Below, piece after piece: positions 32,497-43,835 of a DNA stretch of 64,000 nucleotides (positions are counted from its first letter, which is position 1; each line of letters starts with the position of its first letter). The stretch is from assembly GCA_963970005.1 (NCBI GenBank), contig CAXAMN010008557.1, positions 1,241,934 to 1,305,933 on the forward strand. The letters run 5' to 3'. This DNA comes from Durusdinium trenchii (Eukaryota > Sar > Dinophyceae > Suessiales > Symbiodiniaceae). The translations under genes were made by a program, and so were the position numbers. The notes under the pieces are model-generated. The model did not search any database. It was not told where the DNA came from and saw nothing but the letters and a program-made list of their open reading frames with translations.

Positions 32497-32613
32497 GGAT
32501 AGCTCACGCTTCTTCAAGGAAGCTCCCCCCGCCTGAGGGCGAGGGGGGGAGCTTCCTTCCTTGAAGAAGCGCTGGCACTATTCATTTGGTTCGTAGATTT
32601 TTAGGGAAACTTA
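32497..32613 (+). repeat. Foldback repeat, copy 1 (inverted partner at 35579)
   Basis: The sequence runs GGATAGCTC, then a hairpin (arms GCTTCTTCAAGGAAGCTCC at 32508 and its complement ending 32571), then TTTGGTTC and TTTTTAGGGAAACTTA. The same order occurs reversed at 35675-35579. The flank at 32440-32490 has AGTACGCTACTAG words, related to the flank of copy 2. Confidence 0.88.
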
Positions 32614-35578
32614 ACCTTTCCAGTCTTTCTTCCCTAAGACAAACTCTTCTTTTGAAGGCTAGGGCAGCGATGCTTTTGCGGCCAGCTCAGCAAGGTACTA
32701 GGGCTTGGTGCTATTTGAAGGAGTACTCACTTGATAATAGCCCGAACCCCAAATCACACAACGGGTCGGACTCAAGGCAGTGCGGCAGCGTTTGCAGCCT
32801 TCAGGAGGGTGACAAACCAAAGCGATGGCCCTTCTTTCGATGCTCCTTCTTTCGCTTCGATTGCTCTTTGGAGGCCCTCGAGCCCTCGAGACTTAACCAG
32901 CGCTTGTTGCTTGCCGGAAGTGGACACAACATGACACAACAGAGTAACAGATGACGATAGAACTGAAGAACTGAGCAACAGAGTAGCAGTGTAATTCCGT
33001 GCTTGTTGATGGGCATTATCATTCGAAGGTTACTTGCTGGATATACCAGAGGGCAGTCCAGGAAGCACGTGACCCTGAGCCACCGAATTGGACATCCACT
33101 ACCAACCTGTTTCAAACTCTTCGTCACAAGGTTTGGAGAACGACTCACTCAGCGATGATCGACGCTGTTTTGACTGCAAAGGTGCAGGATCATAGGGTAT
33201 TCGATACTGTTTTCGTTCATTCCCACTGGCCATTTGGGAAGTGGTATCCTGACCAAAGTTGGGCTTACCTGTGCAATTTCCTTGCAGGTTGTGCTTGCGA
33301 TTTCTTCCAAATTGGCGAGTCAGGGAGGTGAGGAACATGTGCTTGCATCTCAGCCTTGCTTGCAAAGTTCCCACACTGTGGCATGGATATGCATCGATGT
33401 CCAGGCTTTATTTACTATCGTCTCTTAATTTTCTGTCCCTGTCTATCCTCTACGCTGTATTGTATTCAGCAAGGCATGGACCAACATCATTGTCCATGCC
33501 GTGCAGATTGCCATCCTCTCCATCCGGGTCAAGCTCAGAAGTGCTCGCCCAAGGAAGTTTCGGGTGAGGAAGCCTGGGTTGTTTCGGTTGAGGAAGCCTG
33601 GGTTGTGGCAAGAGCATCGTTGACAACGATAGTTGAGCCAGGTGACTCTCAGTTGACTTGGACATTTGGTGTGGTATAGTATGTACAATATAATATCAGG
33701 CCACCCAACTTTGACACCAGACACACATACTGTAGTAGTTCCTTCAAGACTAAGACAGAGCACTGCAAAAACTGCCGCTTGGGATGTGACATAGGGCCAC
33801 TAAAGAGGTGCTTTCAACCATCACAAAAGCACCAGGCGCCTTGCAGCGCCGCGCCCAACTAGCGTCCACTGTTAGGTGTCAACACAGCAACAGCATCGTT
33901 TCATATCTATTTGCCTATAGAACTCTTGGTATCAAAGATTATTCAGTGCCACGCACCGCTGTTCACGGTTGTTTGCAGCTTTTCAATGCTTTTCATAGAA
34001 GTTAACGTGTCAGTTCTCGTAGAATCGCAGTCTATTGCTTGAGTGACGAACCAAGGTGCTGGTGCAAAAGGGGCAGAAGCGGCGCTTGCCTAGCACCTTT
34101 GCGAGCGCAGCAGAGTGAGACTGAAAAAGGATGAGCTGATGAGTTAAACGACAGGACGCTTTGCTCCGCACCAGACAGGGGGGTCTTGCATGCACAACAA
34201 CTGTAACTGTATACTGTCTACCTGCAATGTTTCAAATTTTTGACCTTCTTAATAGAAGATGTCCTTCTTCATCAAATTTCATCAGCCAGGTTTCTTAGTT
34301 CTTAATATATAGATCCCAACATTTTCTTAAGCCAGAGACTTTAGGGTCTCGGCTCTTTCCGATCTGGTTGAAAAGGAAACTTAAAGGGCCTCACGTCAAA
34401 GCCCCAGATGGAAAACAGATGGCGCCTGCGACACAAACAGACAACATCAGACAACAAAGATGCCGCATAGTGCTCCAGGTCGCAAAACATGCAGGCACGA
34501 CAGCCACAATACACTGAACTTCAGCAACATCCTGCGAAGGCAGGCTGAGAAACATGCTGAGGAAGTTTGACAAAACCTTCTCAACAACCCCACGACTGTG
34601 CAAACAAGACATTTTTGGTCATACAAGGTTGTAGACCAACCGTGGCAAACCCATCTAACATAAAGTTCATGCAGGAAACACATCACCGATTTGCTCAAGG
34701 TCCATGGCCCATGGTGGTTGTGAAAGTATTACTGTATATCACGAAAGGTAGCTTGAGCTACCTGAGTTCTCCTTGCTTTAGCAAACATGTATTACAATCA
34801 GGAGTTGGCATTGTGCATTGAGTTTGGTCCTGTAAGAGATGATTCTGTTCGTCGGGGGCCCCCCTGGATCAAATCCCCCCTGCGCCGGTTCACGCCGTCA
34901 TGGACTTCTACCAGGGTTACTTGTGATTGCCTGCTACCTTTCGTTCACCCCCTCCTCTCTCAAGTTAGTTTGTAGATGGGATTTGAAAAGGGCATCTCGA
35001 AGCTTTGAAACATGTCATACTTCTGGCAACAATGAACATGTACTAAGATCATGTAATGGGCTTAAGGACATCCCTTCATTACGAAAACCCCTCAACCTGG
35101 TTGCGGGCCAGCTTGCCGGACCTCGTCAGCAAAACCGACGGCAAAACATGACCTGACCAAGATTCCGCCAGGCAAGGTGCAGGGAAGAGCAACCTGTCTC
35201 CGGGCTTGAGCTACTTCACTTTCCCATGCTGCAGCCCCAAGCCTTGACGGCCGAGACATGTATATAGATGGCACTACAGCGCCTTTACGAGAAGCAATGA
35301 CAACTCTCTTAGGCCATTCGATCCACAAGGTGAGCTGCAGGCCATTTCCTACAAGTTCCATATTTGTTTCCTAGCTCTAGGAGTGTTCACCAGTTCCACA
35401 TTGAGAGATGTCAGGAGGCGCCTCCAATGCTTTGCCGTGGCAAGAAAGGGCACAAAAAGCCTGGCCGAAAAACCATGGGAATTGTGGTATGCTTATCAGC
35501 TTTAAAACTATTTGCATCAAACAACGAAGTATTCACAGCAAAATCAAGAGTCAAAGTATCAAACAGAACATGTTACTG
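32614..35578. other. Interior of the inverted-repeat block; no transposase seen
   Basis: About 3.0 kb between the foldback repeats. No transposase-like frame is visible. The plus-strand segment 33015-33200 (PNWTSTTNLFQTLRHKVW and following) looks like an unassigned exon. 34020-34130 on the minus strand has a Cys-rich peptide (KRRFCPFCTSTLVRHSSNR). A 24-base direct repeat (TGAGGAAGCCTGGGTT) is doubled near 33557-33605. Other parts show no coding signal. Confidence 0.4.
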
Positions 35579-35675
35579 TAAGTTTCCCTAAAAATCTAGG
35601 AACCAAATCATTAGTGCGAGCGCTTCTTCAAGGAAGCTTGCGGGGGGAGTTTCCTTGAAGAAGCGCGAGCTATCC
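35579..35675 (-). repeat. Foldback repeat, copy 2
   Basis: This is the reverse complement of 32497-32613 with a shorter hairpin loop: TAAGTTTCCCTAAAAATCTA, then GAACCAAAT, arms GCGCTTCTTCAAGGAA and TTCCTTGAAGAAGCGC, then GAGCTATCC. A CTAGTAGCTTAAGTAAGCTACTAG palindrome-like flank follows at 35687-35711. Confidence 0.88.
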
Positions 35676-36096
35676 AGCGTCCTGTTCCTAGTAGCTTAAG
35701 TAAGCTACTAGCTGCACTAGCTACCTCTCCCTCCTAGCGGCCTACCCTCCTCCCGCGGGAAAGAACCTCTCAGGTCAGCACAAAATCGCGGAGAAGGGTT
35801 GCCCAGAGAGGCCAGGCAGACGGGTTGACGATTGCAGATACAGTATTTTTAGGCAAGAGCAGATGGCGTGGAGAAAATCTGCCTGTTTGCAGGTACACTG
35901 CACTGATGCCACACCTGCAAAAGCCACCAGAGATGCCTTACTCATGACGAGCAGCTGTGGCAAAAGAATCGTTGTGTGTTTGTGCCATAGATTTTGGACC
36001 TCGTTACTGGCATGTGACAGATGCTTTGACCAACCTTTGTAAATGTTTACTCCGTCTGCCAGCTTTGTTGCATGCTAGAGCGTAGCTTGCAAAGCT

Positions 36097-36879
36097 ATGG
36101 CGCTCATCCAACCCATGTTCCAAGCCGGGGTGAGACCTGCAACGTCCCACTGGGTACAGGTCTCCAGGCCGGGCGAAAGAGATACAGGCTTTGGAAAAAG
36201 CCAGGGCTCTGACAGCTTGCGCCGCTTGCGCACAGAACGAAGTCTTGGGGCCCTTTTGCTGGGTGCAAGCCTTAGCGGCCTTGGGGCAGGCTTTTGTAGG
36301 TCGAGCTCTAGCAAACACCGCAGAGCACGAAGCCCTGTTTATGCTTCGCAGTCTGATGTCGAGCACGGGGTGTCAGACCAGCTTGTGAGGTATATGGGTG
36401 GCAATGTTGTTGTTCGCGCTGTTTGTGCAACCGAACTTGTGCAAAAGGTGGTTGGCCAGCATCAGTGTTCCGCCATGGCTGGCATTGCACTTGGGCGGGC
36501 ATTGATGGCAACAACCCTTTTGGCGAATGGTCGAGACGAAGGGGAGAGTTTGCAGTTGAGGATACAGGGTGATGGACCCATTGGTTCTATCATCGCAGAG
36601 GCTTCCTCAGCTTTGACTGTTCGTGGCATGGTTGGCAACCCTATGGCCGAGGCATCCTCAGTCCCAGAGCTTGTCGGCTTGGGAGCTGGTTCCACGCTGC
36701 GGTTGACCAGGACGCATCCCTATTGGAAACGGCCTTATACAGGCACTATAGCCCTGAAGTGTGGCGAGATAGCGGAGGATGTTGTTCAGTACCTGGGAAT
36801 GAGCGAGCAAACCCCAGCATCCATGGGCTTGAGCGTAGAGTGGGACTCTGAGGCCGGTTCTGCAAAGCCTTTTGTTGCC
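36097..36879 (+). CDS. hslO: Hsp33 redox-regulated chaperone, plastid-type leader, 3' part missing
   Basis: From ATG 36097, residues 1-90 are not conserved: a Leu/Gly/Ala hydrophobic run (about 50-66) is followed by a basic Ser/Arg stretch (SSSSKHRRARSP), as in an organelle leader; plastid targeting is inferred. From residue 92 the Hsp33 fold begins: VSDQLVRYMGG, ALGRALMATTLLA, LQLRIQGDGPIG, RGMVGNP, then YTGTIALKCGEIAEDVVQYL and SEQTPASMGL. Hsp33 binds unfolding proteins under oxidative stress and switches through a C-terminal CxC/CxxC zinc site. That part is absent here: the reading runs into a (TAC)n tract and an assembly gap. The coding exon probably ends near 36871-36879, at a GT donor or just before the repeat. 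The original start could lie in an upstream exon. Confidence 0.85.
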
Positions 36880-37058
36880 TACTACTACTGCTACTACTAC
36901 TGCTGCTACTACTACTCCTGCTGCTACTACTACTACTCCTACTACTACTACTACTACTGCTACTGCTACTACTACAAAACTACTACTACTACTACTACGA
37001 CGACTACTACTACTACTACTACAAAACTACTACTACTACAAAACTACTACTACTACCA

Positions 37059-37110
<52 letters not shown>

Positions 37111-38200
37111 NNNNNNNNNNNNNNNNNNNNNNNNNNNNNNNNNNNNNNNNNNNNNNNNNNNNNNNNNNNNNNNNNNNNNNNNNNNNNNNNNNNNNNNNNN
37201 NNNNNNNNNNNNNNNNNNNNNNNNNNNNNNNNNNNNNNNNNNNNNNNNNNNNNNNNNNNNNNNNNNNNNNNNNNNNNNNNNNNNNNNNNNNNNNNNNNNN
37301 NNNNNNNNNNNNNNNNNNNNNNNNNNNNNNNNNNNNNNNNNNNNNNNNNNNNNNNNNNNNNNNNNNNNNNNNNNNNNNNNNNNNNNNNNNNNNNNNNNNN
37401 NNNNNNNNNNNNNNNNNNNNNNNNNNNNNNNNNNNNNNNNNNNNNNNNNNNNNNNNNNNNNNNNNNNNNNNNNNNNNNNNNNNNNNNNNNNNNNNNNNNN
37501 NNNNNNNNNNNNNNNNNNNNNNNNNNNNNNNNNNNNNNNNNNNNNNNNNNNNNNNNNNNNNNNNNNNNNNNNNNNNNNNNNNNNNNNNNNNNNNNNNNNN
37601 NNNNNNNNNNNNNNNNNNNNNNNNNNNNNNNNNNNNNNNNNNNNNNNNNNNNNNNNNNNNNNNNNNNNNNNNNNNNNNNNNNNNNNNNNNNNNNNNNNNN
37701 NNNNNNNNNNNNNNNNNNNNNNNNNNNNNNNNNNNNNNNNNNNNNNNNNNNNNNNNNNNNNNNNNNNNNNNNNNNNNNNNNNNNNNNNNNNNNNNNNNNN
37801 NNNNNNNNNNNNNNNNNNNNNNNNNNNNNNNNNNNNNNNNNNNNNNNNNNNNNNNNNNNNNNNNNNNNNNNNNNNNNNNNNNNNNNNNNNNNNNNNNNNN
37901 NNNNNNNNNNNNNNNNNNNNNNNNNNNNNNNNNNNNNNNNNNNNNNNNNNNNNNNNNNNNNNNNNNNNNNNNNNNNNNNNNNNNNNNNNNNNNNNNNNNN
38001 NNNNNNNNNNNNNNNNNNNNNNNNNNNNNNNNNNNNNNNNNNNNNNNNNNNNNNNNNNNNNNNNNNNNNNNNNNNNNNNNNNNNNNNNNNNNNNNNNNNN
38101 NNNTAGTAGTAGTAGTAGTAGTAGTAGTAGTCTTAGTAGTAGTAGTAGCAGTAGTAGTAGTAGTCTTAATAGTAGTACTAGTCTTAGTAGTAGTAGTCTT
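36880..38200. repeat. Trinucleotide repeat tract with a 993-base assembly gap
   Basis: Left of the gap (36880-37110) the repeat is (TAC/CTA)n with interruptions AAAACTACT and TGCTAC. Bases 37111-38103 are unknown (N). Right of it (38104-38200) the repeat is (TAG)n with interruptions CTTAGTAG and GCAGTAG, which is the opposite strand of the left repeat. Open frames running through this tract are artefacts of N and low complexity. Confidence 0.95.
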
Positions 38201-39956
38201 TGATTCCAGCAGACATAAACACTTTGCTGGCCTTCTCTTGCTTGACAAGGGTTGGTCAAGTAAAGACTTGCAGATTCAGCGGCTCGTAGTAAAGCGACAA
38301 CTCGGACACCCGGTGAAGCTTTCCGGATTGTCCAGCCACACTACCAATAGAATTGGGATGAATTGGGCTAGAACCTGTTTCAAGGCAGGCTGCGTCAAGC
38401 AAGCCGAGGGTTGGCTCGTCACTCTTCTTCCTGGTGATGCGCTTAGTCTTTCCACTGATAGATGACATCCAAAGGCCTTTAAACCCAATGGATGTGAAAC
38501 GAATGCTCAATTGCACGGAATTTGCGAGGATGGGAAGAGGCTGAAGTGGCAGTAGTTGAGGCGGTGCTGTTGTCAAACATCAGCAACATATTCTGGTCCT
38601 GAATATTTTCATCTATTGTATTGTTTCTTATTTTTTACATTTTTTTTCAAAAGGAAGCAATTTACCACCTGGCAACCTCTACTACCAACCTTCGGAAATG
38701 GCTTTAACTCTCAACTACTTGTACTGTTTACAAAGAAGTTTGCCAAAGCAAACACCTTCAAACATGTTATCTGATAACTTTGACAAGTACAGTTCCACAG
38801 AACTTTAGCATCTCGGTGTTTCTTGCGACTGACGAGACCAACATCAATACATTTGATCGGATGGAGTCCAGCGGCTTGTCTCGTCCCCATGTTGGACCCT
38901 CAGACAATTGTTGTTTATTCACTTTATGTATACTGTATATATTTTTATGTATAGCTTCTGGCTGCCTGCGTGTGTGCATCTCGGTGGGAGGATTTTTTTG
39001 TTCGATACGTTGCATTGCATTCTGTGCTGGCAAGATTGGTGGAATAAGGATATTTGCAAGCACATGATGCGCGAACTTCGTGGCAAATTCCAAGCTGAGC
39101 AGGAACCAACCTTTCGCTGCAAGTGTTCGAAGTCCAGGCAGAAAAAAATGCGTAAACATCTTCATACGCATTGCGAGTCTGTGCATTCTTTTTGCAGCTT
39201 GGCCGCTGTAGTTTGCTGAGAGATGACCGCTGGACCTGCATTTGCTGCTCGCTTAAACGCTGCGACCATGATCAAGACTCGAATTGTTGCCAAGATCTCC
39301 AAGTGCGTGGCAGTACTGTAAGCGTAGCAACTTGCAACAGGCTTTTCATTTATGACTTTTTTAGAATTGTAGCGTCGTCAATATAACATCTACCTAGACG
39401 TGTAACCTAAGCCGAACATGTCAGGCTGGCCACGGCTGTTATGATGCTGGGCAAGTCGGAGGTGTTTTACTTGCTTTTGAACTGATGGACTTGCTGTTCT
39501 TCTGCAACCACTCTTTCTGAAAGTGTCGTAAAACCATGTGCATCACCTACTGTACCACTTAGCGACTTAGCGCAGGTGCAGAAAATTCTTCTCGACAAGG
39601 ACACTCAAACCTTGTACCGTACCATTCTGTTGTATTTTGGATGCTTTGGCTCACTCTTTTCAGGAAACGATTCAGGCACAGTGTGATTGGTGCGGAAATC
39701 CTTTGACCCTAACCCCAGAGGAGGCCGATGGGCTGATGAGTGTCACATGCTTTTCTTTGCAGACTTTGAATGGTCCTGCAATTTCTGTGCAGGTGTTGGG
39801 TCATTCAAGCCATACAGACCAACCAATGATCATGGCACAATGACACCCTTTGCCCCATGTGCTTCACACGATTGATCAGGATACATTGACACATGTGGAA
39901 GCACATTCAAATACTGTAAGTCAAAAGAACGTGAAACAGTAAAACATCACAACACA
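38201..39956. other. Exon candidates only; no assigned gene
   Basis: Minus strand 38576-38256 gives a 106-residue frame (KSDEPTLGLLDAACLETGSS and following) that may be an exon. Plus-strand 39045-39155 reads ICKHMMRELRGKFQAEQEP then CKCSKS. Plus-strand 39664-39742, after TTTTCAG, reads ETIQAQCDWCGNPLTLTPEE with a CxxC pair. Nothing shows that the missing 3' part of Hsp33 lies here. Confidence 0.3.
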
Positions 39957-40022
39957 TCTTAGGTTGGAGGCCATCGCTATTAGGTTGGAGGCTATCGCTA
40001 TTAGGTTGGAGGCCATTGCTAC
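39957..40022 (+). repeat. 21-bp minisatellite family, locus 2
   Basis: Three tandem units of TAGGTTGGAGGCCATCGC type lie about 280 bases before the kynurenine monooxygenase start. Confidence 0.9.
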
Positions 40023-40306
40023 TAATTCCTGATCAAACAATCGAAGATTCTTTGCCATGGCAGTGGAAGACTTGGCCAATACACCGGCTGAGCGAGCTGC
40101 AGGGTACAAATCCAATGAAACTGGGGACTTTTCTGATGCCAAGGAGACTTGCTCACTGAACTCAATTCTCTTAGAGTTTTCTTTTCAAGGAGTGATCTTT
40201 CTTTGCCTATCTTGTAAGCTGTAAACTGTAAACCCAGCGGTTCATTTAGGAATGAAGACGCAAGGCAGCCATTGTGAGACACCTGCAGGAGGTCACGGTT
40301 GGTGGC

Positions 40307-41827
40307 ATGGGGCACATTGTGATCCTGGGGGCGGGCCTGGTTGGATCGCTGTGTGCAGTGGTTCTACTGAAGAAGGGCTTCAAGGTGCATGTGTATGAGA
40401 GATATCAAGACATCAGATCCATTCCAAGTGCAGGGAGGTCAATCAACTTGAGCGTCACAAGTAGAGGGCTGCGAGCAATCAAAGCTCTTGGTGGAAGCCT
40501 TTACAATGACATCGTCAGCAATCTGACAACCAAAGTGATGGGGCGCATCATACACATGCCTGAGGGAAAGGTCCTTTTTCAAAGGTATGGCAAAGATGAT
40601 ACTGAGCACAATTACTCAGTATCAAGGCTCGATTTGAACAAGTTTCTTTTGAATGCTGCAGCAGAAGCTGGGGCGGAGCTGCATTTTGATCATGCACTTG
40701 TTGAAAGCTCGGATTTCTCCGATGAAAGAACCGTCGGATCCTGCCTCCACTTTCGGAGCAGAAAAGGTTGCTTGAAGGTAAATGCTGAATGCCCTGTGAT
40801 TGCATGCGACGGCGCAGGTTCGAGGGCGCGCTATGCGCTCAAACGCTGTGGGTTGACCGATTTCACAGAGGACTTGTTGACTCGGGGCTACAAGGAAGTT
40901 CTGTTTCCCAAACCTGAAGGGGATGGCTTTGGTGCAAAAGGCGAAGATGGCAGTGAGCCCTGTGATGGGACATTTGGATTGCACATTTGGCCAAGAGGAG
41001 ACCACATGCTTATGGCACTGGCCAACAGAGATGGCTCTTTCACAGGCACAATTTACATGGACAACGAGGGCCCTGAGTCTTTTGCAGCTTTTTCTGATAC
41101 TCCAGAAGGCCGAGACAAGTGTGCTGAGTTCTGCAAGAGGCACTATGCTGAGGCCATTCCCTTAGTGGGAGGGCTAGACAGCTTAGTGAGCCAGATAGTG
41201 CAGAATCCAACGGGCATTTTGGGCACAGTCCGCACTTCAAAATGGTCTGCGAAAGGGAAGGTGCTCTTGATTGGAGACTCCTGCCATGCCATGGTGCCCT
41301 TTTTTGGTCAGGGCTGCAACTGCGGTTTTGAGGATACCCTATGGCTCAGCAAGCATATTGATGACTTCTGCTGCAGCTCAGGGCAAGTTTCTCTCGAGAA
41401 GTGCACAGATGAAAACATTGCAAAATGCTTTGCAGCGGTCGAGGCTGAAAGGAAGCCAAGTGCAGATGCTATTTGTGACATGGCTCTCGAGAACTTCATT
41501 GAGATGCGAGACAAAACTGGAGATTTAAAGTTCCAAGCGGCTCGGCACAAGACTCAGACACCTCCAAGCAACTTTTCTCCTGCACCCAACCAGATTTGAA
41601 GACATATCGAACCCCAAGATGCTTCTTGAATTTCAAAACCCAGAAGCTCTACCGCCGGTTGGGACTTTCAAAAGGCTCTACTTTACGCGTCCGTTAGCGG
41701 TGTGAATTCAGGTGAAGTGGTGTGGCAGGTGCACCAAATCCTGGGCGGTTCCAAGTCTCCGACACCTTCCTGTTGCCTTTTGTTGCCTCCAGCCCTAGAA
41801 CCGTAGTAGCGCTTGTTGGTTTTCGAG

Positions 41828-41859
<32 letters not shown>

Positions 41860-43666
41860 TTTCTTCTTCTTCTTCTTTCTATATACTCTTCATCCAGAAG
41901 ATTGCAGACCCCTCTACAAGGGAGCCAAAAGGAAAAGAAACGCCCGCTGTCCCGCTTTTGTTCCGAAGAGCCTTCATAGATCAAATGTCATGAACGGATT
42001 TGAGGAGAGAACAACTTTCGCCATCGTTTGCTGATGCTCTTTCCAAAATAGGTGGAGGACAGCAAATCAAACTAACGAGGCAGCATGAGGATGGGTATTT
42101 AAAGTCGCTGGTATGCGCAAATACTATACTATACGTACCCACGCTCCGCATGAGCACGTTCGTGAAACTCTTTCATGGCGTGTTCACTTCACTGAGTGAG
42201 AGGGCATGGTGCGTCCTCTAAAGCCGAGGGAGGGGTCATCAGCGTCTCTACGCCTCCATGTGGTTCACACCTGAGTGCATCATGTGAGCATCATCCGACA
42301 AAATAGATCTGCGAAGACTAAGATGATCACAGGGTAGACATGGGTTAGGACACCTGCGTGAAACCTGCATAACTGCATAACCGTTTGGGATGCCCTCTTC
42401 TTCCAACACCACAAAAAGCATTATAACCAATCGGGGCCCAAATGGGGCCGACCCATTCAAGGCTATAAGGCTATGTCCTTAGTAGATTAGACTCTAGTGG
42501 AACAAGAAGCTACTAGGGGCTCCTGGCATCGCTACTAGGAGCAAGGACGCTACTAGGGGCTCCTGGCCTTACTACTAGGAACAAGGACGCTACTAGGAGC
42601 TTTTTCTTGGCACTCATGTGCCGTTGTGAGACTTGTGTCGCTTTGAGACTTGGTCGCCTTGCTACCACAAGCACCTGGAATTCAGCTTTCCACTTGCAAA
42701 TACAAGACGTGCTCTCCACAACATCCGTTGCCTGGAACAACTTCAAAAGTAACAAAAACACAACTTCACTTTCCGCAAATGCCCAGCGTGGTCACTAGTC
42801 ATCGCCAATGCAATCACACTGTGGCTCAAGTCTTCCTGCATTTCGGCTTGCAACCATCCTTAGCCTTCTTCTCTTACCTGGACTTTTAGACATCTTTTAT
42901 CGAGTCACTTGGGTGCTCGGAGACTCGGCGACTCCTGCTCTCTTGCTCTCTTCTCTTGCTTCGGTGTCTCGGAGCCTGACTTGCGTTCGATTCAACACAG
43001 AAGTCTTGCCATTTTCCCTTTGCTCCCTTTCGATCCTTTTCGATCTTTCATGAGAATGCACACAGTCACATGAGATTCAATCCAAGAGGACCTGCAGTTG
43101 AGGCCATGAAGAAGATTGAGAATCGCTTGGAGAATTTATTCCCGGGCAAGTTCCGCAGCCGTTATGCCATGGTTTGCTATGGTGGGGAAGCTCTGTCGCA
43201 TCTGTCGCATGATGAATCCTGTCCAAATATGTCCGATGACCAAAAGCAGTGTACAGCCAAGGAAGGCAATGTCTCCTATGCAAACGCAAAAGAATTGGGC
43301 CTTGTTCAGGCACAGATCCTGGAAAGATTGTGCCTCGGCAGAAAGCTAAGCCTAAAGATGGCGAGGCAGGGGAACAATTTGTGTGGATGTGGGCAATACA
43401 GGTGAACTCTGCGAGGACGAAGGTCCCAAGGTGGCGAACGACAAACCATAAGGTATCGCATTTTTTAGACCGAAATCTTGTCCAGCCAGGGGGCAAACTA
43501 TGGATTGGGAGGATGCTGTGTTCTCAGGATTACGTAGAAAGTGTTGGCTCAGCGTATAAGGTGGGACTCCGGCTTCTTGCAAGAGCCAAATGCCGTCGAC
43601 CCGAAAGAAGCAGAAAAACTTATTGACCAGTGCTTGCCTCAATTGAACATACTTGTGATTTGCTAG
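40307..43666 (+). CDS. KMO: Kynurenine 3-monooxygenase, three exons
   Basis: FAD-dependent hydroxylation of L-kynurenine to 3-hydroxykynurenine in tryptophan catabolism. Exon 1 (40307-41536) has the Rossmann GAGLVG (8-13) and Glu31 for FAD binding, GRSINLS (43-49), YSVSRLDLNKFLL, ACDGAGSRAR, LHIWPR, LIGDS (322-326) and PFFGQG (331-336). Exon 2 (43103-43329) has KKIENRLENLFPGKF and RYAMVCYGG. Exon 3 (43561-43666) reads WDSGFLQEPNAVDPKEAEKL to TAG. Joins keep frame: intron 1 (41537-43102) is GC-AG|G and intron 2 (43330-43560) GT-AG|G. Without splicing exon 1 would read on 21 codons to a TGA at 41597. Bases 43187-43261 (75, in frame) may be a further GA-AG intron; without it the protein is 495 residues, near the family length. 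The start is the first ATG; a GTG 33 bases upstream is not used by this family. KMO usually sits in the outer mitochondrial membrane. Confidence 0.88.
41829..41877 (+). repeat. (CAT)n and (TTC)n microsatellite in KMO intron 1
   Basis: About ten ATC/CAT triplets are followed by TTCTTC repeats. The tract lies in the intron between exons 1 and 2 of KMO. Confidence 0.95.
42499..42600 (+). repeat. Dispersed CTACTAGG repeat, locus 4, inside KMO intron 1
   Basis: Three units of GCTACTAGGGGCTCCTGG are separated by GGAACAAG/GGAGCAAGGAC words. The orientation is as at 14851. It sits within the 1566-base KMO intron. Confidence 0.88.
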
Positions 43667-43835
43667 AGGCAGCGTTGGCTTGCCCTTCAGCAAACCACAA
43701 ACCTGACTTTTTTTTCAAGAATTGCTCAGCTGCCTTGGTGTTGTATTCTGCATGCCTGTTTCACTCTCAGGTTGCTTGTGCCAAAGCAGAAGGAGCTCAA
43801 GATTGATTTATCAACCATTCGACATTGAGCTCTGA

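Noticed and set aside
36872-38259. Very long open frames on both strands across the trinucleotide tract
   Set aside because: They consist of unknown bases and triplet repeats; only the 36097-36879 part has real protein signal.
40274-41599. KMO as a single ORF starting at GTG 40274 and ending at TGA 41599
   Set aside because: GTG is not an expected start, and the last 21 codons match nothing in the family, while downstream exons restore the KMO C-terminus in phase.
41813-42034. ORF starting with a poly-Ile or poly-His run
   Set aside because: It is a translation of the (CAT)n microsatellite in a KMO intron.
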